Assembly (NCBI RefSeq): GCF_000422405.1
Contig: NZ_KE383824.1
Location: 1-64,000, forward strand
Origin: Microbacterium luticocti DSM 19459
Lineage (GTDB): Bacteria; Actinomycetota; Actinomycetes; Actinomycetales; Microbacteriaceae
Reading direction: 5' to 3'
Length of the DNA: 64,000 nucleotides
Shown: positions 17,075-26,765 of the stretch, piece after piece
Layout of the letters: every line of letters starts with the position of its first letter
Position numbering within the stretch: position 1 is the first letter of the stretch
Notes under the pieces: generated by a model
Told to the model about the DNA's origin: nothing
What the model saw: only the letters and a program-made list of their open reading frames with translations
Databases searched by the model: none
Translations under genes and position numbers: made by a program

Positions 17075-17673
17075 CACTGCACCTTCGCGAGTCGGGCCGA
17101 CGCGTGCGAGGCCATCGGCGCGCCCAAGGCTGCGACATCCCACGCCCACAGCAGGTGGCCCTCGACCAGCCCGTACATGCGGGATGCCGCGGCGTACGCC
17201 TTGGCGCCGGCCGGGCGCACCACCGCGTCGGTGGCGATGTCGATGCGCGGGCCGCGGATCTGGCCCAGGTACAGCTCGCTGACCCCGTCGGAGTGGACGA
17301 TCGACGCCTCGATGTCGAAGCCGCCCTCGGCGCCGCGCAGCGCCTCGACGTCCTCGGCGGTGCGGGCGGGCGCGCTCGTGCGGGCCGGCAGCAGCCCGGG
17401 GCCGGGCTCCGCGTCGGTCTGCGCCCGAGCGAGCCGCCAGTAGCCGACCTCGGCGACCAGTCGGGTGCGTGCGTCGCCCTCGCCGATCCAGGCGTCCGCG
17501 GAGTAGTTCAGATAGGGGCCGCCGTCGTGGCTGAAGCTGACCCGGTGGCCGAACTCGCCGGTGTAGCGGTGCTCGCCGGCGGTGTAGTCGATGACCCCGC
17601 TGCCCTCCCACACTCCCAGCAGCCACGCCAGCGGCGCGAGGTCGGCGGGCAGTCCGGTCGGGATCTCGATCAC
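17074..17673 (-). CDS. FABP-like / nitrobindin-type heme-binding beta-barrel protein
   Basis: 199 aa. The nitrobindin signature is at the N-terminus: LAPLAWLLGVWEGSGVIDY (the GxWxGxG motif). LNYSADAWIGEG, AEVGYWRLA and the axial-ligand region YGLVEGHLLWAWDVAALG follow. These ten-stranded barrels bind ferric heme and are proposed to handle nitric oxide or peroxynitrite. Upstream of and coupled to ygfZ. No signal peptide. Confidence 0.9.
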   Translation of the reverse strand: MIEIPTGLPADLAPLAWLLGVWEGSGVIDYTAGEHRYTGEFGHRVSFSHDGGPYLNYSADAWIGEGDARTRLVAEVGYWRLARAQTDAEPGPGLLPARTSAPARTAEDVEALRGAEGGFDIEASIVHSDGVSELYLGQIRGPRIDIATDAVVRPAGAKAYAAASRMYGLVEGHLLWAWDVAALGAPMASHASARLAKVQ

Positions 17674-17678
17674 GGCCG

Positions 17679-17792
17679 TCAGCGCTGGCCGCGGTAGAGG
17701 TTCTTGATCACGACCGCCGAGACGAACACGATGGCCAGCGAGGCGAGGCCCAGCAGGCCGACGAAGAACAGTTCCAGCGCCATGAGGTCCAT
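17679..17792 (-). CDS. 37-residue single-span membrane peptide
   Basis: ATG 17792 to TGA 17679: MDLMALELFF, then VGLLGLASLAIVFVSAVVI, then the basic end KNLYRGQR. One membrane helix with positive C-terminus, and strong G/C third positions. The stop is 6 bp before the FABP-like start, so it probably heads the three-gene unit with ygfZ. Function unknown. Confidence 0.65.
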   Translation of the reverse strand: MDLMALELFFVGLLGLASLAIVFVSAVVIKNLYRGQR

Positions 17793-17811
17793 GGCTCCAC
17801 TCTATCCCGCT

Positions 17812-18105
17812 CTATGCCGGCACGAGCGCGGCCAGGCCCAGCCCGGCACTGATCAGACCGAGCACCACCAGGGCCCCCAGCGTGCTGAACGCGACCCGGG
17901 CGATGAACCGGTGCGGCCGACCGACCCACAGCTGCACGGCGAAGGCCAGCACGAGGCATCCGGCCATGCCGATCGCAAGCCACACGGCCCGCTGGCCGGG
18001 AGCGGCGAACACGGCGATCGCGGTGCCGATCAGCGCGGCGGCGACCCAGACGGCGACGATGCCGCCGAAGGAACCGCGCGGCGCGAGCTCAGGCGTGGAC
18101 GACAT
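17812..18105 (-). CDS. Small integral membrane protein, unknown function
   Basis: 97 aa from ATG 18105. Three hydrophobic segments: IVAVWVAAALIGTAIAVFAA, AVWLAIGMAGCLVLAFAVQL and ALVVLGLISAGLGLAALV, separated by short basic loops (GRPHRFIARV). Resembles the DUF2537-type small membrane proteins of actinobacteria, though I am not certain of the family. It lies 20 bp upstream of the 37-residue peptide gene and is divergent from glnR. Confidence 0.7.
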   Translation of the reverse strand: MSSTPELAPRGSFGGIVAVWVAAALIGTAIAVFAAPGQRAVWLAIGMAGCLVLAFAVQLWVGRPHRFIARVAFSTLGALVVLGLISAGLGLAALVPA

Positions 18106-18158
18106 ACGGCCATTCTGACACGCCGTAAGATGGGCCATCGGCGTGCGGAGGATCCGGC

Positions 18159-18842
18159 GTGGCACAGCTTCTCGTTCTCACTTCAGCGGGCGAGTCCGCC
18201 CTGCCCGCGCTCGAGCTGTTGTCGCATCGGGTGCGCGTGATCGCAGCCGACCCGGCACAGCTCGTGGCCGCTCCGGCCGCCGACGCGATCCTGCTCGACG
18301 CGCGCGCCGACCTGGTCGCCGCCAAGTCGCTGTGCCGGGTGCTGACCGCGACCGGCCTGGACGCGCCGCTGCTGCTGATCGTCACCGAGGGCGGCATGGC
18401 CGCGGTGACCACGGACTGGGGTGCCGACGACGTCGTGCTCGCCGACGCCGGACCCGCCGAGGTCGACGCCCGCATCCGCCTCGCGGTGGGCCGGTCGCGC
18501 CAGGCGCAGCCGGCGCCCGTGCAGGCGGCGGGTCTGAGCATCGACGAGTCGTCGTACTCGGCCAAGCTGCACGGCCGCCCGCTCGATCTGACCTACAAGG
18601 AATTCCAGCTGCTGCACTTCCTCGCCGCCCACCCGTCCCGGGTGTTCACCCGCGAGCAGCTGCTGAGCGAAGTGTGGGGGTACGACTACTACGGCGGCAC
18701 CCGCACCGTCGACGTGCACGTGCGCAGGCTGCGCGCCAAGCTCGGCGAAGCCGAGCAGTTGATCGGCACGGTGCGCAACGTCGGGTACCGGTTCGCGGTC
18801 GCCGACGACCAGGCCGAACCGACCCGGAACCCACACCGTTAA
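18159..18842 (+). CDS. glnR: GlnR-type atypical OmpR-family regulator (nitrogen control)
   Basis: 227 aa from GTG 18159. The receiver domain is of the atypical GlnR kind: [58 protein letters not shown] and [16 protein letters not shown] follow the GlnR pattern segment by segment. The winged-helix part is highly conserved ([51 protein letters not shown]). GlnR works without a partner kinase and controls ammonium-assimilation genes. It lies 34 bp upstream of ppk on the same strand. Confidence 0.88.
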   Translation: MAQLLVLTSAGESALPALELLSHRVRVIAADPAQLVAAPAADAILLDARADLVAAKSLCRVLTATGLDAPLLLIVTEGGMAAVTTDWGADDVVLADAGPAEVDARIRLAVGRSRQAQPAPVQAAGLSIDESSYSAKLHGRPLDLTYKEFQLLHFLAAHPSRVFTREQLLSEVWGYDYYGGTRTVDVHVRRLRAKLGEAEQLIGTVRNVGYRFAVADDQAEPTRNPHR

Positions 18843-18855
18843 CCGCAACGCCACC
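18838..18855. promoter_or_regulatory. Candidate PHO box before ppk
   Basis: GTTAACC (18838-18844) and CGCCACC (18849-18855) are offset by 11 bp, the same spacing as at phoU and pstS, and lie 22-39 bp before the ppk start. The second unit matches only CACC, so the site is weak. It overlaps the glnR stop. Confidence 0.45.
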
Positions 18856-18876
18856 TTGCCCTGCAATGATGTTGGG

Positions 18877-21042
18877 ATGATCGAACACGAGGTCTTGGAC
18901 ACCGGTCTGGACGACGGGGAGGACGACGACTTCGACCTCGACGAGGTCTACGACTCCGAACTGCCCGAGGGCCGCTACCTCGACCGCGAGCTGAGCTGGC
19001 TGGCGTTCAACCAGCGCGTGCTCGAACTGGCCGAAGATCCCACGATCCCGGTGCTCGAGCGCTCGAACTTCCTCGCGATCTTCGCCAGCAACCTCGACGA
19101 GTTCTTCATGGTGCGCGTGGCGGGGCTGCGCCGCCGCATCGTCACCGGTCTGGCCGTGCCCACCAACGTCGGCCGCGCCCCGCAGGACGTTCTCACCGAC
19201 ATCTCGTCCGAGGCGCACCGGCTGCAGCTGCGGCACGCCGCGGTGTGGACCACACAGGTCAAGCCCGCCCTCGCCGAGGCCGGCATCGACTTCCTCACCT
19301 GGGACGAGCTCACCGACGGCGAGCGCACCGACCTGTACCGCTACTTCCAAGAGCAGGTGTTCCCGGTGCTGACCCCGCTCGCGGTCGACCCCGCGCATCC
19401 GTTCCCCTACATCTCGGGACTGTCGCTGAATCTCGCGATCCGCATCCGCAACGCCCGCACCGGTCGGCAGGAGTTCGCGCGACTGAAGGTACCGCCGATG
19501 CTCCCCCGGTTCGTGCGGGTCGACGACGGGTCCGACCGCTCCCGGTTCCTGCCGCTGGAAGACCTCATCGCGAACAACCTCGCCGATCTGTTCCCGGGCA
19601 TGGAGATCCTCGACCACCACACGTTCCGCCTCACCCGCAACGAGGACATGGAGATCGAAGAGGACGAGACCGAGAACCTCATCCAGGCGCTCGAGGCCGA
19701 ACTGCTGCGGCGCCGGTTCGGGCCGCCGATCCGCCTCGAGGTCACCGAGGACATGGACGACCTCACCCTCGACCTGCTCATCGACGAGCTCGCGATCACC
19801 GCCCAGCAGGTGCACCGCCTGCCGGGGCCGCTGGATCTGCGCGGACTGTTCGACCTGAACCGCATCGACCGGCCCGACCTGCGCTACCCGCCGCACGTGC
19901 CGATCACCGCCGTCGCGTTCCAGCCCGGCGACAGCAACGAGCGTGCCGACCTGTTCGCGGCGATCCGCAAGGGCGATGTGCTGGTGCACCACCCGTACGA
20001 GTCGTTCGCCACGAGCGTCCAGGCGTTCCTCGAGCAGGCCGCGAAAGACCCGCACGTGCTCGCCATCAAACAGACGCTGTACCGCACCTCGGGCGACAGC
20101 CCGATCGTGCAGGCGCTCATCGACGCCGCCGAAGCCGGCAAGCAGGTGCTCGCCCTGGTCGAGGTGAAGGCCCGTTTCGACGAGGCCAACAACATCACCT
20201 GGGCGCGCAAGCTCGAAAAGGCGGGGGTGCACGTGGTGTACGGCCTGGTCGGCTTGAAGACGCACGCGAAGCTCGCGCTGGTGGTGCGCGAAGAAGAAGG
20301 GATGCTGCGCAGTTACGCGCACATCGGCACCGGAAACTACAACCCCAAGACCAGCCGCATCTACGAGGACTTCGGGCTGTTCACCGCCGACGAACAGGTC
20401 GGGCGCGATCTGATCCGGCTGTTCAACGAGCTCAGCGGCTATGCGATCGAGAAGAAGTTCAAGCGTCTGCTGGTCGCGCCCCGGCACCTGCGCAAGGGGC
20501 TGCTGCGCCTGATCGACAAGGAGCGGCGCAACGCGCTGGCCGGCCGGCCGGCCGGCATCCGGATCAAGGTCAATTCGATGGTCGACGAGCAGATCATCGA
20601 CGCGCTCTACCGCGCCAGTCAGGCCGGGGTGCCGGTCCAGGTGTGGGTGCGTGGCATCTGCAGCCTCAAGCCCGGGGTGCCCGGGATGAGCGAGAACGTC
20701 ACGGTCCGCAGCATCCTGGGCCGTTACCTGGAGCATTCCCGCATCTTCTCGTTCGAAAACGACGGCGACCCGCAGGTGTACATCGGCAGCGCCGACATGA
20801 TGCACCGCAACCTCGACCGCCGCATCGAGGCGCTCGTGCGGGTCACGGCGCCTGCCCACATCAAGATCCTCGAAGACCTGTTCACCCTGGCGATGAGCGA
20901 CGGCACCAGTTCGTGGCATCTGCAGCCCGACGGCGAATGGGTCAGACACAGCGTCGGCGAGAACGGCAGGCGCCTGGTCGACCTGCAGGACAAGACCATG
21001 ACGACCGTGCAGCGGCGGCGGCGGGCGCGGGTGGTGCGATGA
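18877..21042 (+). CDS. ppk: Polyphosphate kinase 1
   Basis: 721 aa enzyme making polyphosphate from ATP. The N domain begins [20 protein letters not shown]. Catalytic-domain landmarks are present: [12 protein letters not shown] with the autophosphorylated His, [20 protein letters not shown], and near the end [20 protein letters not shown]. The N-terminus has an acidic stretch ([15 protein letters not shown]). Start chosen at ATG 18877 (MIEHEV). Its stop overlaps the next gene (ATGA). Phosphate control fits the PHO-like repeat upstream. Confidence 0.97.
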   Translation: MIEHEVLDTGLDDGEDDDFDLDEVYDSELPEGRYLDRELSWLAFNQRVLELAEDPTIPVLERSNFLAIFASNLDEFFMVRVAGLRRRIVTGLAVPTNVGRAPQDVLTDISSEAHRLQLRHAAVWTTQVKPALAEAGIDFLTWDELTDGERTDLYRYFQEQVFPVLTPLAVDPAHPFPYISGLSLNLAIRIRNARTGRQEFARLKVPPMLPRFVRVDDGSDRSRFLPLEDLIANNLADLFPGMEILDHHTFRLTRNEDMEIEEDETENLIQALEAELLRRRFGPPIRLEVTEDMDDLTLDLLIDELAITAQQVHRLPGPLDLRGLFDLNRIDRPDLRYPPHVPITAVAFQPGDSNERADLFAAIRKGDVLVHHPYESFATSVQAFLEQAAKDPHVLAIKQTLYRTSGDSPIVQALIDAAEAGKQVLALVEVKARFDEANNITWARKLEKAGVHVVYGLVGLKTHAKLALVVREEEGMLRSYAHIGTGNYNPKTSRIYEDFGLFTADEQVGRDLIRLFNELSGYAIEKKFKRLLVAPRHLRKGLLRLIDKERRNALAGRPAGIRIKVNSMVDEQIIDALYRASQAGVPVQVWVRGICSLKPGVPGMSENVTVRSILGRYLEHSRIFSFENDGDPQVYIGSADMMHRNLDRRIEALVRVTAPAHIKILEDLFTLAMSDGTSSWHLQPDGEWVRHSVGENGRRLVDLQDKTMTTVQRRRRARVVR

Positions 21043-21977
21043 GCGAGACCGCCGTCTACGCCGCCGGCGGTGTCGTGTGGCGCCTGGTCGAGGGCAAGCT
21101 CAAAGTGCTGGTGATCCATCGCACCGCGTACGCCGACGTCACGCTGCCCAAGGGCAAGGTCGACCCCGGCGAGACGCTCGCCGAGACCGCGGTGCGCGAG
21201 ATCTTCGAAGAGACCGGCATCGGGGTGCACCTGGGTGTGCCGGTGGGGGTGTCGCGGTACGTCCTGCCCAGCAAGCGGACCAAGATCGTGCACTACTGGG
21301 CGGCCCACGCGTCGGACGACGCGATCCGCGCCTCGCGGTTCGTGCCCAACAAAGAGATCGCCGCGCTCGAATGGCTCTCACCCAAGAAGGCGCGGGCACG
21401 GCTGAGCTACCCGGTCGACATCGAGATCCTCGAGAACTTCCTCGAACTGGTGGACGACGGCGTGCTGCACACCTTTCCGGTGGTGGTGCTGCGCCACGCC
21501 AAGGCGCTGTCGCGCTCGGACTGGGACGGCGAGGACGCGCTGCGCCCGCTCACCTCCCGCGGCGCCGCCCAGGCACGCGCGGTCGCCGGGCCGCTGCGCG
21601 CGTTCGGCGTGCGCAGGATCGTCGCCTCCGACGCCGTACGGTGCGTGGCCACGGTCACCCCGCTCGCGGCGGCCATCGGCAAGCCCGTCCACCGCACCCC
21701 CGCGATCAGCCAGGACGCCTGGGAAGAGGGCACCTCCGACGTGCGCGGCGTCGTCGGCCGGCGGGTCCGCGCCGGCAAGCCCGCCGTGCTGTGCAGCCAC
21801 GGCCCGGTGATCCCCGACATCCTGCGCGAGCTCGCGCTGGCCACCGGCACGCTGCGCGGATCGTATCTGGATGCCGCAGCCGACCTGGTCGTGGGTGCCT
21901 TCTCGGTCGTGCACCTGTCGGCCAGCAACCCCGGATCGGGCATCGTCACCATCGAGACGCACGAGCCCAGCGCCTGA
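21039..21977 (+). CDS. mutT1: MutT1-like Nudix hydrolase fused to a histidine phosphatase domain
   Basis: 312 aa. N-terminal Nudix domain with the box [18 protein letters not shown] (about residues 46-63) after LPKGKVDP. The C-terminal histidine-phosphatase domain starts at [12 protein letters not shown] (RHA motif), with [12 protein letters not shown] and the second His in [13 protein letters not shown]. This build is that of mycobacterial MutT1, which cleans oxidised nucleotides and diadenosine polyphosphates. ATGA overlap with ppk indicates coupled translation. Confidence 0.92.
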   Translation: MSETAVYAAGGVVWRLVEGKLKVLVIHRTAYADVTLPKGKVDPGETLAETAVREIFEETGIGVHLGVPVGVSRYVLPSKRTKIVHYWAAHASDDAIRASRFVPNKEIAALEWLSPKKARARLSYPVDIEILENFLELVDDGVLHTFPVVVLRHAKALSRSDWDGEDALRPLTSRGAAQARAVAGPLRAFGVRRIVASDAVRCVATVTPLAAAIGKPVHRTPAISQDAWEEGTSDVRGVVGRRVRAGKPAVLCSHGPVIPDILRELALATGTLRGSYLDAAADLVVGAFSVVHLSASNPGSGIVTIETHEPSA

Positions 21978-22009
21978 GGCGGCGGGCCCGACGCGGCGAG
22001 CCGAGGGCC

Positions 22010-22049
22010 GTTCACCTTCCGTTCACCCGTACAGCGCACTCTGGTCACC
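22010..22049. promoter_or_regulatory. PHO box array upstream of pstS
   Basis: GTTCACC at 22010-22016 and again at 22021-22027 gives an exact 11-bp direct repeat, and GGTCACC at 22043-22049 keeps the register two periods on. The array ends 69 bp before the pstS ATG. It is the clearest of the three sites in the window. Confidence 0.75.
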
Positions 22050-22118
22050 GACGCGCTCTACGGTCGAGCCGAGCCCCGCACCGGGGCCCGCATCCCCGAC
22101 ACGTGAAGGATTCACACA

Positions 22119-23219
22119 GTGAAGCTCACCCGCATCGCCCCGCTGGGCGCCCTGGCCCTGTGCGGCGCCCTCGTCCTGGCCGGCTGCGCCGCGAACGAGT
22201 CCGGCTCCGGCGCCACCCCGTCGTCCGGTTCGTCCGACACGAAGCTGGCGGGCACGATCAACGGCATCGGTTCGTCGGCCCAGGGCACGGCCCAGCAGAC
22301 CTGGATCGCCGGCATCCAGACCGCCAACCCGGACCTCAACATCAACTACGACCCGCAGGGCTCGGGCGCCGGCCGCAAGAGCTTCATCTCGGGCGCGGCC
22401 GACTTCGCCGGCTCGGACGCGGCGCTGTCGGACGACGAGCTGAAGGGCACCTTCGCGGTGTGCGCCGACGGCTCCAAGGCCATCGACCTGCCGGTCTACA
22501 TCTCGCCGATCGCGATCGCGTACAACGTCGAGGGCCTGACCGACCTGAAGCTGGACGCCGCGACCATCGCGGGCATCTTCTCGGGCAAGATCACCACCTG
22601 GAACGACCCGAAGATCGCCGCCTTGAACGAGGGCGCGAAGCTGCCGGACGCGGCGATCACCGTGGTGCACCGCTCGGACGACTCGGGCACGACCCAGAAC
22701 TTCACCGAGTACCTGGCCGCGAACGCGAAGGACGTGTGGACGGCCGAGCCGTCGCAGACCTTCCCGTTCCAGGTCGGTGACGCCGCCAAGGGCACCTCGG
22801 GGGTGGCCGAGGCCACCAAGAACGCGAAGAACTCGATCACCTACATCGACGAGTCGGGGGCCGCCGGGCTCTCGATCGCCGAGCTGAAGGTGGGCGACGC
22901 GTTCGTGAAGATCTCGGCCGACGGCGCCGCCGCGGTGGTCGCCGACTCGCCGCTGGTCACCGGCCGCGAGCAGAACGACCTGGCCATCGCCATCGACCGC
23001 ACCGACACCAAGGCGAACGCCTGGCCGCTGGTGCTGGTCTCGTACATGATCACCTGCCAGGAGTACAAGGACGCCGCCAAGGGAGCCCTGGTCAGCGCCT
23101 ACGTGCAGTACGTCGCCTCGGACGCCGCACAGAAGGCGGCCGCCGCGCAGGCCGGCTCGGCGCCGCTGTCGGCCGAGCTGTCGGCCAAGGTGATCGCCGC
23201 AGCCCAGACGATCAAGTGA
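22119..23219 (+). CDS. pstS: Phosphate ABC transporter substrate-binding lipoprotein PstS
   Basis: 366 aa. Signal peptide with lipobox LAGC (about residue 20-23). Phosphate-binding features follow: NGIGSSAQGTAQQTWI, GSGAGRKSFISGAADFAGSD and VVHRSDDSGTTQNFTEYL. Lipid-anchored outside the membrane, it delivers phosphate to PstC/PstA. Heads pstSCAB; the PHO box array is just upstream. Confidence 0.97.
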   Translation: MKLTRIAPLGALALCGALVLAGCAANESGSGATPSSGSSDTKLAGTINGIGSSAQGTAQQTWIAGIQTANPDLNINYDPQGSGAGRKSFISGAADFAGSDAALSDDELKGTFAVCADGSKAIDLPVYISPIAIAYNVEGLTDLKLDAATIAGIFSGKITTWNDPKIAALNEGAKLPDAAITVVHRSDDSGTTQNFTEYLAANAKDVWTAEPSQTFPFQVGDAAKGTSGVAEATKNAKNSITYIDESGAAGLSIAELKVGDAFVKISADGAAAVVADSPLVTGREQNDLAIAIDRTDTKANAWPLVLVSYMITCQEYKDAAKGALVSAYVQYVASDAAQKAAAAQAGSAPLSAELSAKVIAAAQTIK

Positions 23220-23299
23220 GCACCTCGGTCCGGCCCGGACACCCGCCCGGGCCGGACCGCCGGCATCCGACCAGGAAGCCCGACCAGGAAGAGAGCAGG

Positions 23300-24250
23300 A
23301 TGACCGCAACCGCCGCCGCAGCGGCCCGCCGCCGCACGAAGGTGCGGGTCGGCGATCGCGTGTTCTCGACGACGACCATCGTCGCGGGCGGGCTGATCCT
23401 GGCGACGCTCGCCGCCGTCGCCGTCTTCCTCGTCATCCAGAGCATCCCGGCCCTGATGGCCGGGCCCGGCGAGCTGCCGAACGATTCGGCGAACTTCTGG
23501 CAGTACGTCGGCCCGCTGGTGTTCGGCACCGTGTGGGCGGCGTTCTTGGCACTGCTGCTGGCCACCCCGCTGTCGATCGGGATCGCACTGTTCATCACCC
23601 ACTACGCGCCACGGCGGGTCTCGCAGACGCTCGGGTACATCATCGACCTGCTCGCCGCGGTGCCCTCGGTCGTGTTCGGCCTGTGGGGCATCGTCGCCCT
23701 CGCCCCGTTCGTGCAGCCCTTCTACCAGTGGCTGGGTGAGAACCTGGGCTGGATCCCGCTGTTCGCGCCGCCGGTCTCGGGCACCGGCCGCACCATCCTC
23801 ACCGCCGCGATCGTGCTGGCGGTGATGGTCATCCCGATCATGACCGCCATCTGCCGCGAGGTGTTCTGGCAGGCACCGCGGCTGCACGAAGAGGCGGCGC
23901 TGGCGCTGGGCGCCACCAAGTGGGAGATGATCAAGATGGCGGTGCTGCCGTTCGCACGCAGCGGCATCGTCTCGGCGATCATGCTCGGCCTGGGCCGGGC
24001 GCTGGGCGAGACGTTCGCCGTCGCGATGGTGCTCTCGCCCGCGTTCATCGTCAAGTTCGCCGTACTGCAGGCGCAGAACCCCAACACCATCGCCGCCAAC
24101 ATCGCGCTGCAGTTCCCCGAGGCCACCGGCCTGTCGGTGAACGCCCTGGTCGCCTCGGGTCTCGTGTTGTTCGTGGTCACTCTGCTGGTCAACGTCCTGG
24201 CGCGCTGGATCATCAGCCGCCGCGCGGCCTTCTCGGGAGCGGACGCATGA
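23300..24250 (+). CDS. pstC: Phosphate ABC transporter permease PstC
   Basis: 316 aa from ATG 23300 (AGGAAGAGAGCAGG upstream). Six membrane segments; the permease EAA-loop is EEAALALGATKWEMIKMAVL, followed by GLGRALGETFAVAMVLS. Forms the channel with PstA. The stop overlaps the pstA start by 4 nt. Confidence 0.96.
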   Translation: MTATAAAAARRRTKVRVGDRVFSTTTIVAGGLILATLAAVAVFLVIQSIPALMAGPGELPNDSANFWQYVGPLVFGTVWAAFLALLLATPLSIGIALFITHYAPRRVSQTLGYIIDLLAAVPSVVFGLWGIVALAPFVQPFYQWLGENLGWIPLFAPPVSGTGRTILTAAIVLAVMVIPIMTAICREVFWQAPRLHEEAALALGATKWEMIKMAVLPFARSGIVSAIMLGLGRALGETFAVAMVLSPAFIVKFAVLQAQNPNTIAANIALQFPEATGLSVNALVASGLVLFVVTLLVNVLARWIISRRAAFSGADA

Positions 24251-25341
24251 GTGCCACCACCGCGCCGGCCCGCGGCATCCGGGTCACCAACACCCTCACC
24301 GCCGGCCGGCTGCCCCGCGGCACCGCCTGGATGGTGCTGGGCGGATGCTGGGTCATCTCGGCCGCCTTCTTCGCGCTGCTGGCCGCCGCCGGCGCCACCG
24401 ACGGGTTCACGGTCGTCGGTGCCGTGTTCGCCGGCACGGTGCTGTTCGACCTCATCCTGTACGCGCTCTCGCGCATCGTCGAGGGCCGCCGCCGGGCGCT
24501 GGACCGCCTGGTCACCTCGCTCGTGGCCACCGCGTTCATCATCGCGCTGCTGCCGCTGATCTCGCTGATCTGGACGGTGCTGACCAACGGGCTGGCCCGC
24601 TTCGACCTCGCGTTCTTCAGCGAGTCGATGCGCAACGTCGTCGGTGACGGCGGCGGGGCGCTGCACGCCATCGTCGGCACCCTGCTGATTACCGGGATGG
24701 CCACGCTCATCTCGGTGCCGATCGGCCTGCTCACCTCGATCTACCTGGTCGAGTACGGGCGCGGGGTGTTCGCCAAGGCCATCACCTTCCTCGTCGACGT
24801 GATGACCGGCATCCCCTCGATCGTCGCGGGCCTGTTCACGTTCGCGCTGTTCGCCCTGATCCTGGGCCCGGCCGTGCGCAACGGGTTCATGGGGGCGGTC
24901 GCGCTGTCGGTGCTGATGATCCCGGTCGTGGTGCGCTCGAGCGAAGAGATCCTGCGCCTGGTGCCGAACGAGCTGCGCGAGGCGTCGTACGCGCTCGGGG
25001 TGCCCAAGTGGCTGACCATCCTGCGCATCGTGCTGCCCACCTCGCTGGCGGGCATCGTCACCGGTGTGATGCTGGCGATCGCCCGTGTGATCGGCGAGAC
25101 CGCGCCGCTGCTGCTGGTGACCGGGTTCACGTTCAGCATGAACTACAACCTGTTCGACGACCGCATGATGACGCTGCCGGTGTTCGTGTACACGCAGTAC
25201 ACGCAGGCGGCGGGCGTGTCGGCGCAGGCATCCATCGAGCGGGCCTGGGCGGCCGCACTCACCCTCATCCTCATCGTGATGGCCCTGAACCTGCTGGGGC
25301 GGGTCATCGCGAAGGTCTTCGCCCCCAAGCGCGGCCTCTGA
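24247..25341 (+). CDS. pstA: Phosphate ABC transporter permease PstA
   Basis: 364 aa. After an N-terminal extension with two membrane segments (about residues 30-80, longer than in enteric PstA), the permease core has six spans and the EAA-loop LREASYALGVPKWLTILRIV, then ARVIGETAPLLLVTGF. It pairs with PstC. Coupled to pstC by ATGA; pstB starts 25 bp after it. Confidence 0.96.
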   Translation: MSATTAPARGIRVTNTLTAGRLPRGTAWMVLGGCWVISAAFFALLAAAGATDGFTVVGAVFAGTVLFDLILYALSRIVEGRRRALDRLVTSLVATAFIIALLPLISLIWTVLTNGLARFDLAFFSESMRNVVGDGGGALHAIVGTLLITGMATLISVPIGLLTSIYLVEYGRGVFAKAITFLVDVMTGIPSIVAGLFTFALFALILGPAVRNGFMGAVALSVLMIPVVVRSSEEILRLVPNELREASYALGVPKWLTILRIVLPTSLAGIVTGVMLAIARVIGETAPLLLVTGFTFSMNYNLFDDRMMTLPVFVYTQYTQAAGVSAQASIERAWAAALTLILIVMALNLLGRVIAKVFAPKRGL

Positions 25342-25365
25342 CATCCTGACATCCGAAGGAAACCC

Positions 25366-26145
25366 GTGTCCAAGAGCATCGACGTCTCCGACCTGAACGT
25401 CTACTACGGCGACTTCCTGGCCGTCGAGGGCGTCTCGCTGCACATCGCGCCACGCAGCGTGACCGCCTTCATCGGCCCGTCCGGCTGCGGCAAGTCCACC
25501 TTCCTGCGCACCCTGAACCGGATGCACGAGGTGATCCCCGGTGCACGCGTCGAAGGTCAGGTGCTGCTGGACGGCGACGACCTGTACGCGTCGGGCGTCG
25601 ACCCGGTGGCGGTGCGTCGTCAGGTGGGCATGGTGTTCCAGCGGCCGAACCCGTTCCCCACCATGTCGATCCGCGAGAACGTGCTGGCCGGGGTGCGGTT
25701 GAACAACCGGCGCATGTCGCGCTCGGACGCCGACGACCTGGTGGAACGTTCGCTGCGAGGTGCGAACCTGTGGAACGAGGTCAAGGACCGGCTCGACAAG
25801 CCCGGCGCCGGGCTGTCGGGCGGGCAGCAGCAGCGACTGTGCATCGCCCGGGCGATCGCGGTGCAGCCGCAGGTGCTGCTGATGGACGAGCCGTGCTCGG
25901 CGCTCGACCCGATCTCGACCTACGCGATCGAGGAGCTGATCGCCGAGCTGAAGAACGAGTACACGATCGTGATTGTCACGCACAACATGCAGCAGGCGTC
26001 GCGGGTGAGCGAGAAGACCGCGTTCTTCAACATCGCCGGCACCGGCACGCCCGGAAAGCTCATCGAGTACGACGACACCGCGACGATCTTCACCACCCCG
26101 AGCGAGCAGGCCACCGAGGACTACGTCTCGGGCCGGTTCGGGTAG
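25366..26145 (+). CDS. pstB: Phosphate ABC transporter ATPase PstB
   Basis: 259 aa from GTG 25366 with GAAGGAAA upstream. Walker [11 protein letters not shown]-loop [20 protein letters not shown], signature [14 protein letters not shown], Walker [13 protein letters not shown] and switch His in [10 protein letters not shown]. The conserved end EDYVSGRFG is present. Energises PstCA. Last gene of the operon; the palindrome cluster begins 70 bp after the stop. Confidence 0.97.
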   Translation: MSKSIDVSDLNVYYGDFLAVEGVSLHIAPRSVTAFIGPSGCGKSTFLRTLNRMHEVIPGARVEGQVLLDGDDLYASGVDPVAVRRQVGMVFQRPNPFPTMSIRENVLAGVRLNNRRMSRSDADDLVERSLRGANLWNEVKDRLDKPGAGLSGGQQQRLCIARAIAVQPQVLLMDEPCSALDPISTYAIEELIAELKNEYTIVIVTHNMQQASRVSEKTAFFNIAGTGTPGKLIEYDDTATIFTTPSEQATEDYVSGRFG

Positions 26146-26215
26146 GGGCCGGGAGCGGGGCCGCGCGTCATCGTGGGCCCGAGGCCGCGGCATCCGTCAC
26201 CCTCGCCCGCGCGCC

Positions 26216-26673
26216 GTGCACAACTGCGGGGATCTTTCCCGACACGCCGCCGGGGACGGCCGAACCACGGCGTGTCGCCGAGAATCCCCGCAGTTGTGCA
26301 CGCGGTGACCGGTCGCATCCCCGCCTCCGTCACCCGTGCCCGGCTGACCCCTCACCCGTGCCCGCCCGCGCCGCGCGCCGTGCACAACTGCGGGGATCTT
26401 TCCCGACACGCCGCCGGGAACGGCCGAATCACGGCGTGTCGCCGAGAATCCCCGCAGTTGTGCACGCGGTGACCGGTCGCGTCCCCGCCTCCGTCACCCG
26501 TGCCCGGCTGACCCCTCACCCGTGCCCGGCTGACCCCTCGCCCGTGCGCTGCTGATCCCTCGCCCGTGCCCGCCCGCGCCGCGCGCCGTGCACAACTGCG
26601 GGGATCTTTCCCGACACGCCGCCAGGAACGGCCGAATCACGGCGTGTCGCCGAGAATCCCCGCAGTTGTGCAC
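26216..26673. repeat. Three copies of an 86-bp double-palindrome repeat (family A)
   Basis: Copies are 26216-26301, 26380-26465 and 26588-26673. Each has outer arms GTGCACAACTGCGGGGAT and the exact reverse complement at the other end, and an inner stem CGACACGCCG/CGGCGTGTCG around an 18-nt variable loop. The spacers repeat a second unit (cggtgaccggtcgcatcccc, cccgtgcccggctgacccct) one or more times. The gene-free stretch 26146-26765 holds nothing else recognisable. Confidence 0.95.
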
Positions 26674-26765
26674 GCGGGTCGCATCGCCGCCTCCACAAGT
26701 GGGTCCGGCTCGGCTCGTTGTCCACAGTTCGGGATCCGTCGCTCCGGAGCGGCCGGCCGCGGCCG

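Noticed and set aside
23722..26193. 823-codon open frame antisense to pstC-pstA-pstB
   Set aside because: It is opposite three conserved overlapping genes and is rich in His/Arg/Gln repeats, as expected for reverse reading of high-GC membrane-protein genes.
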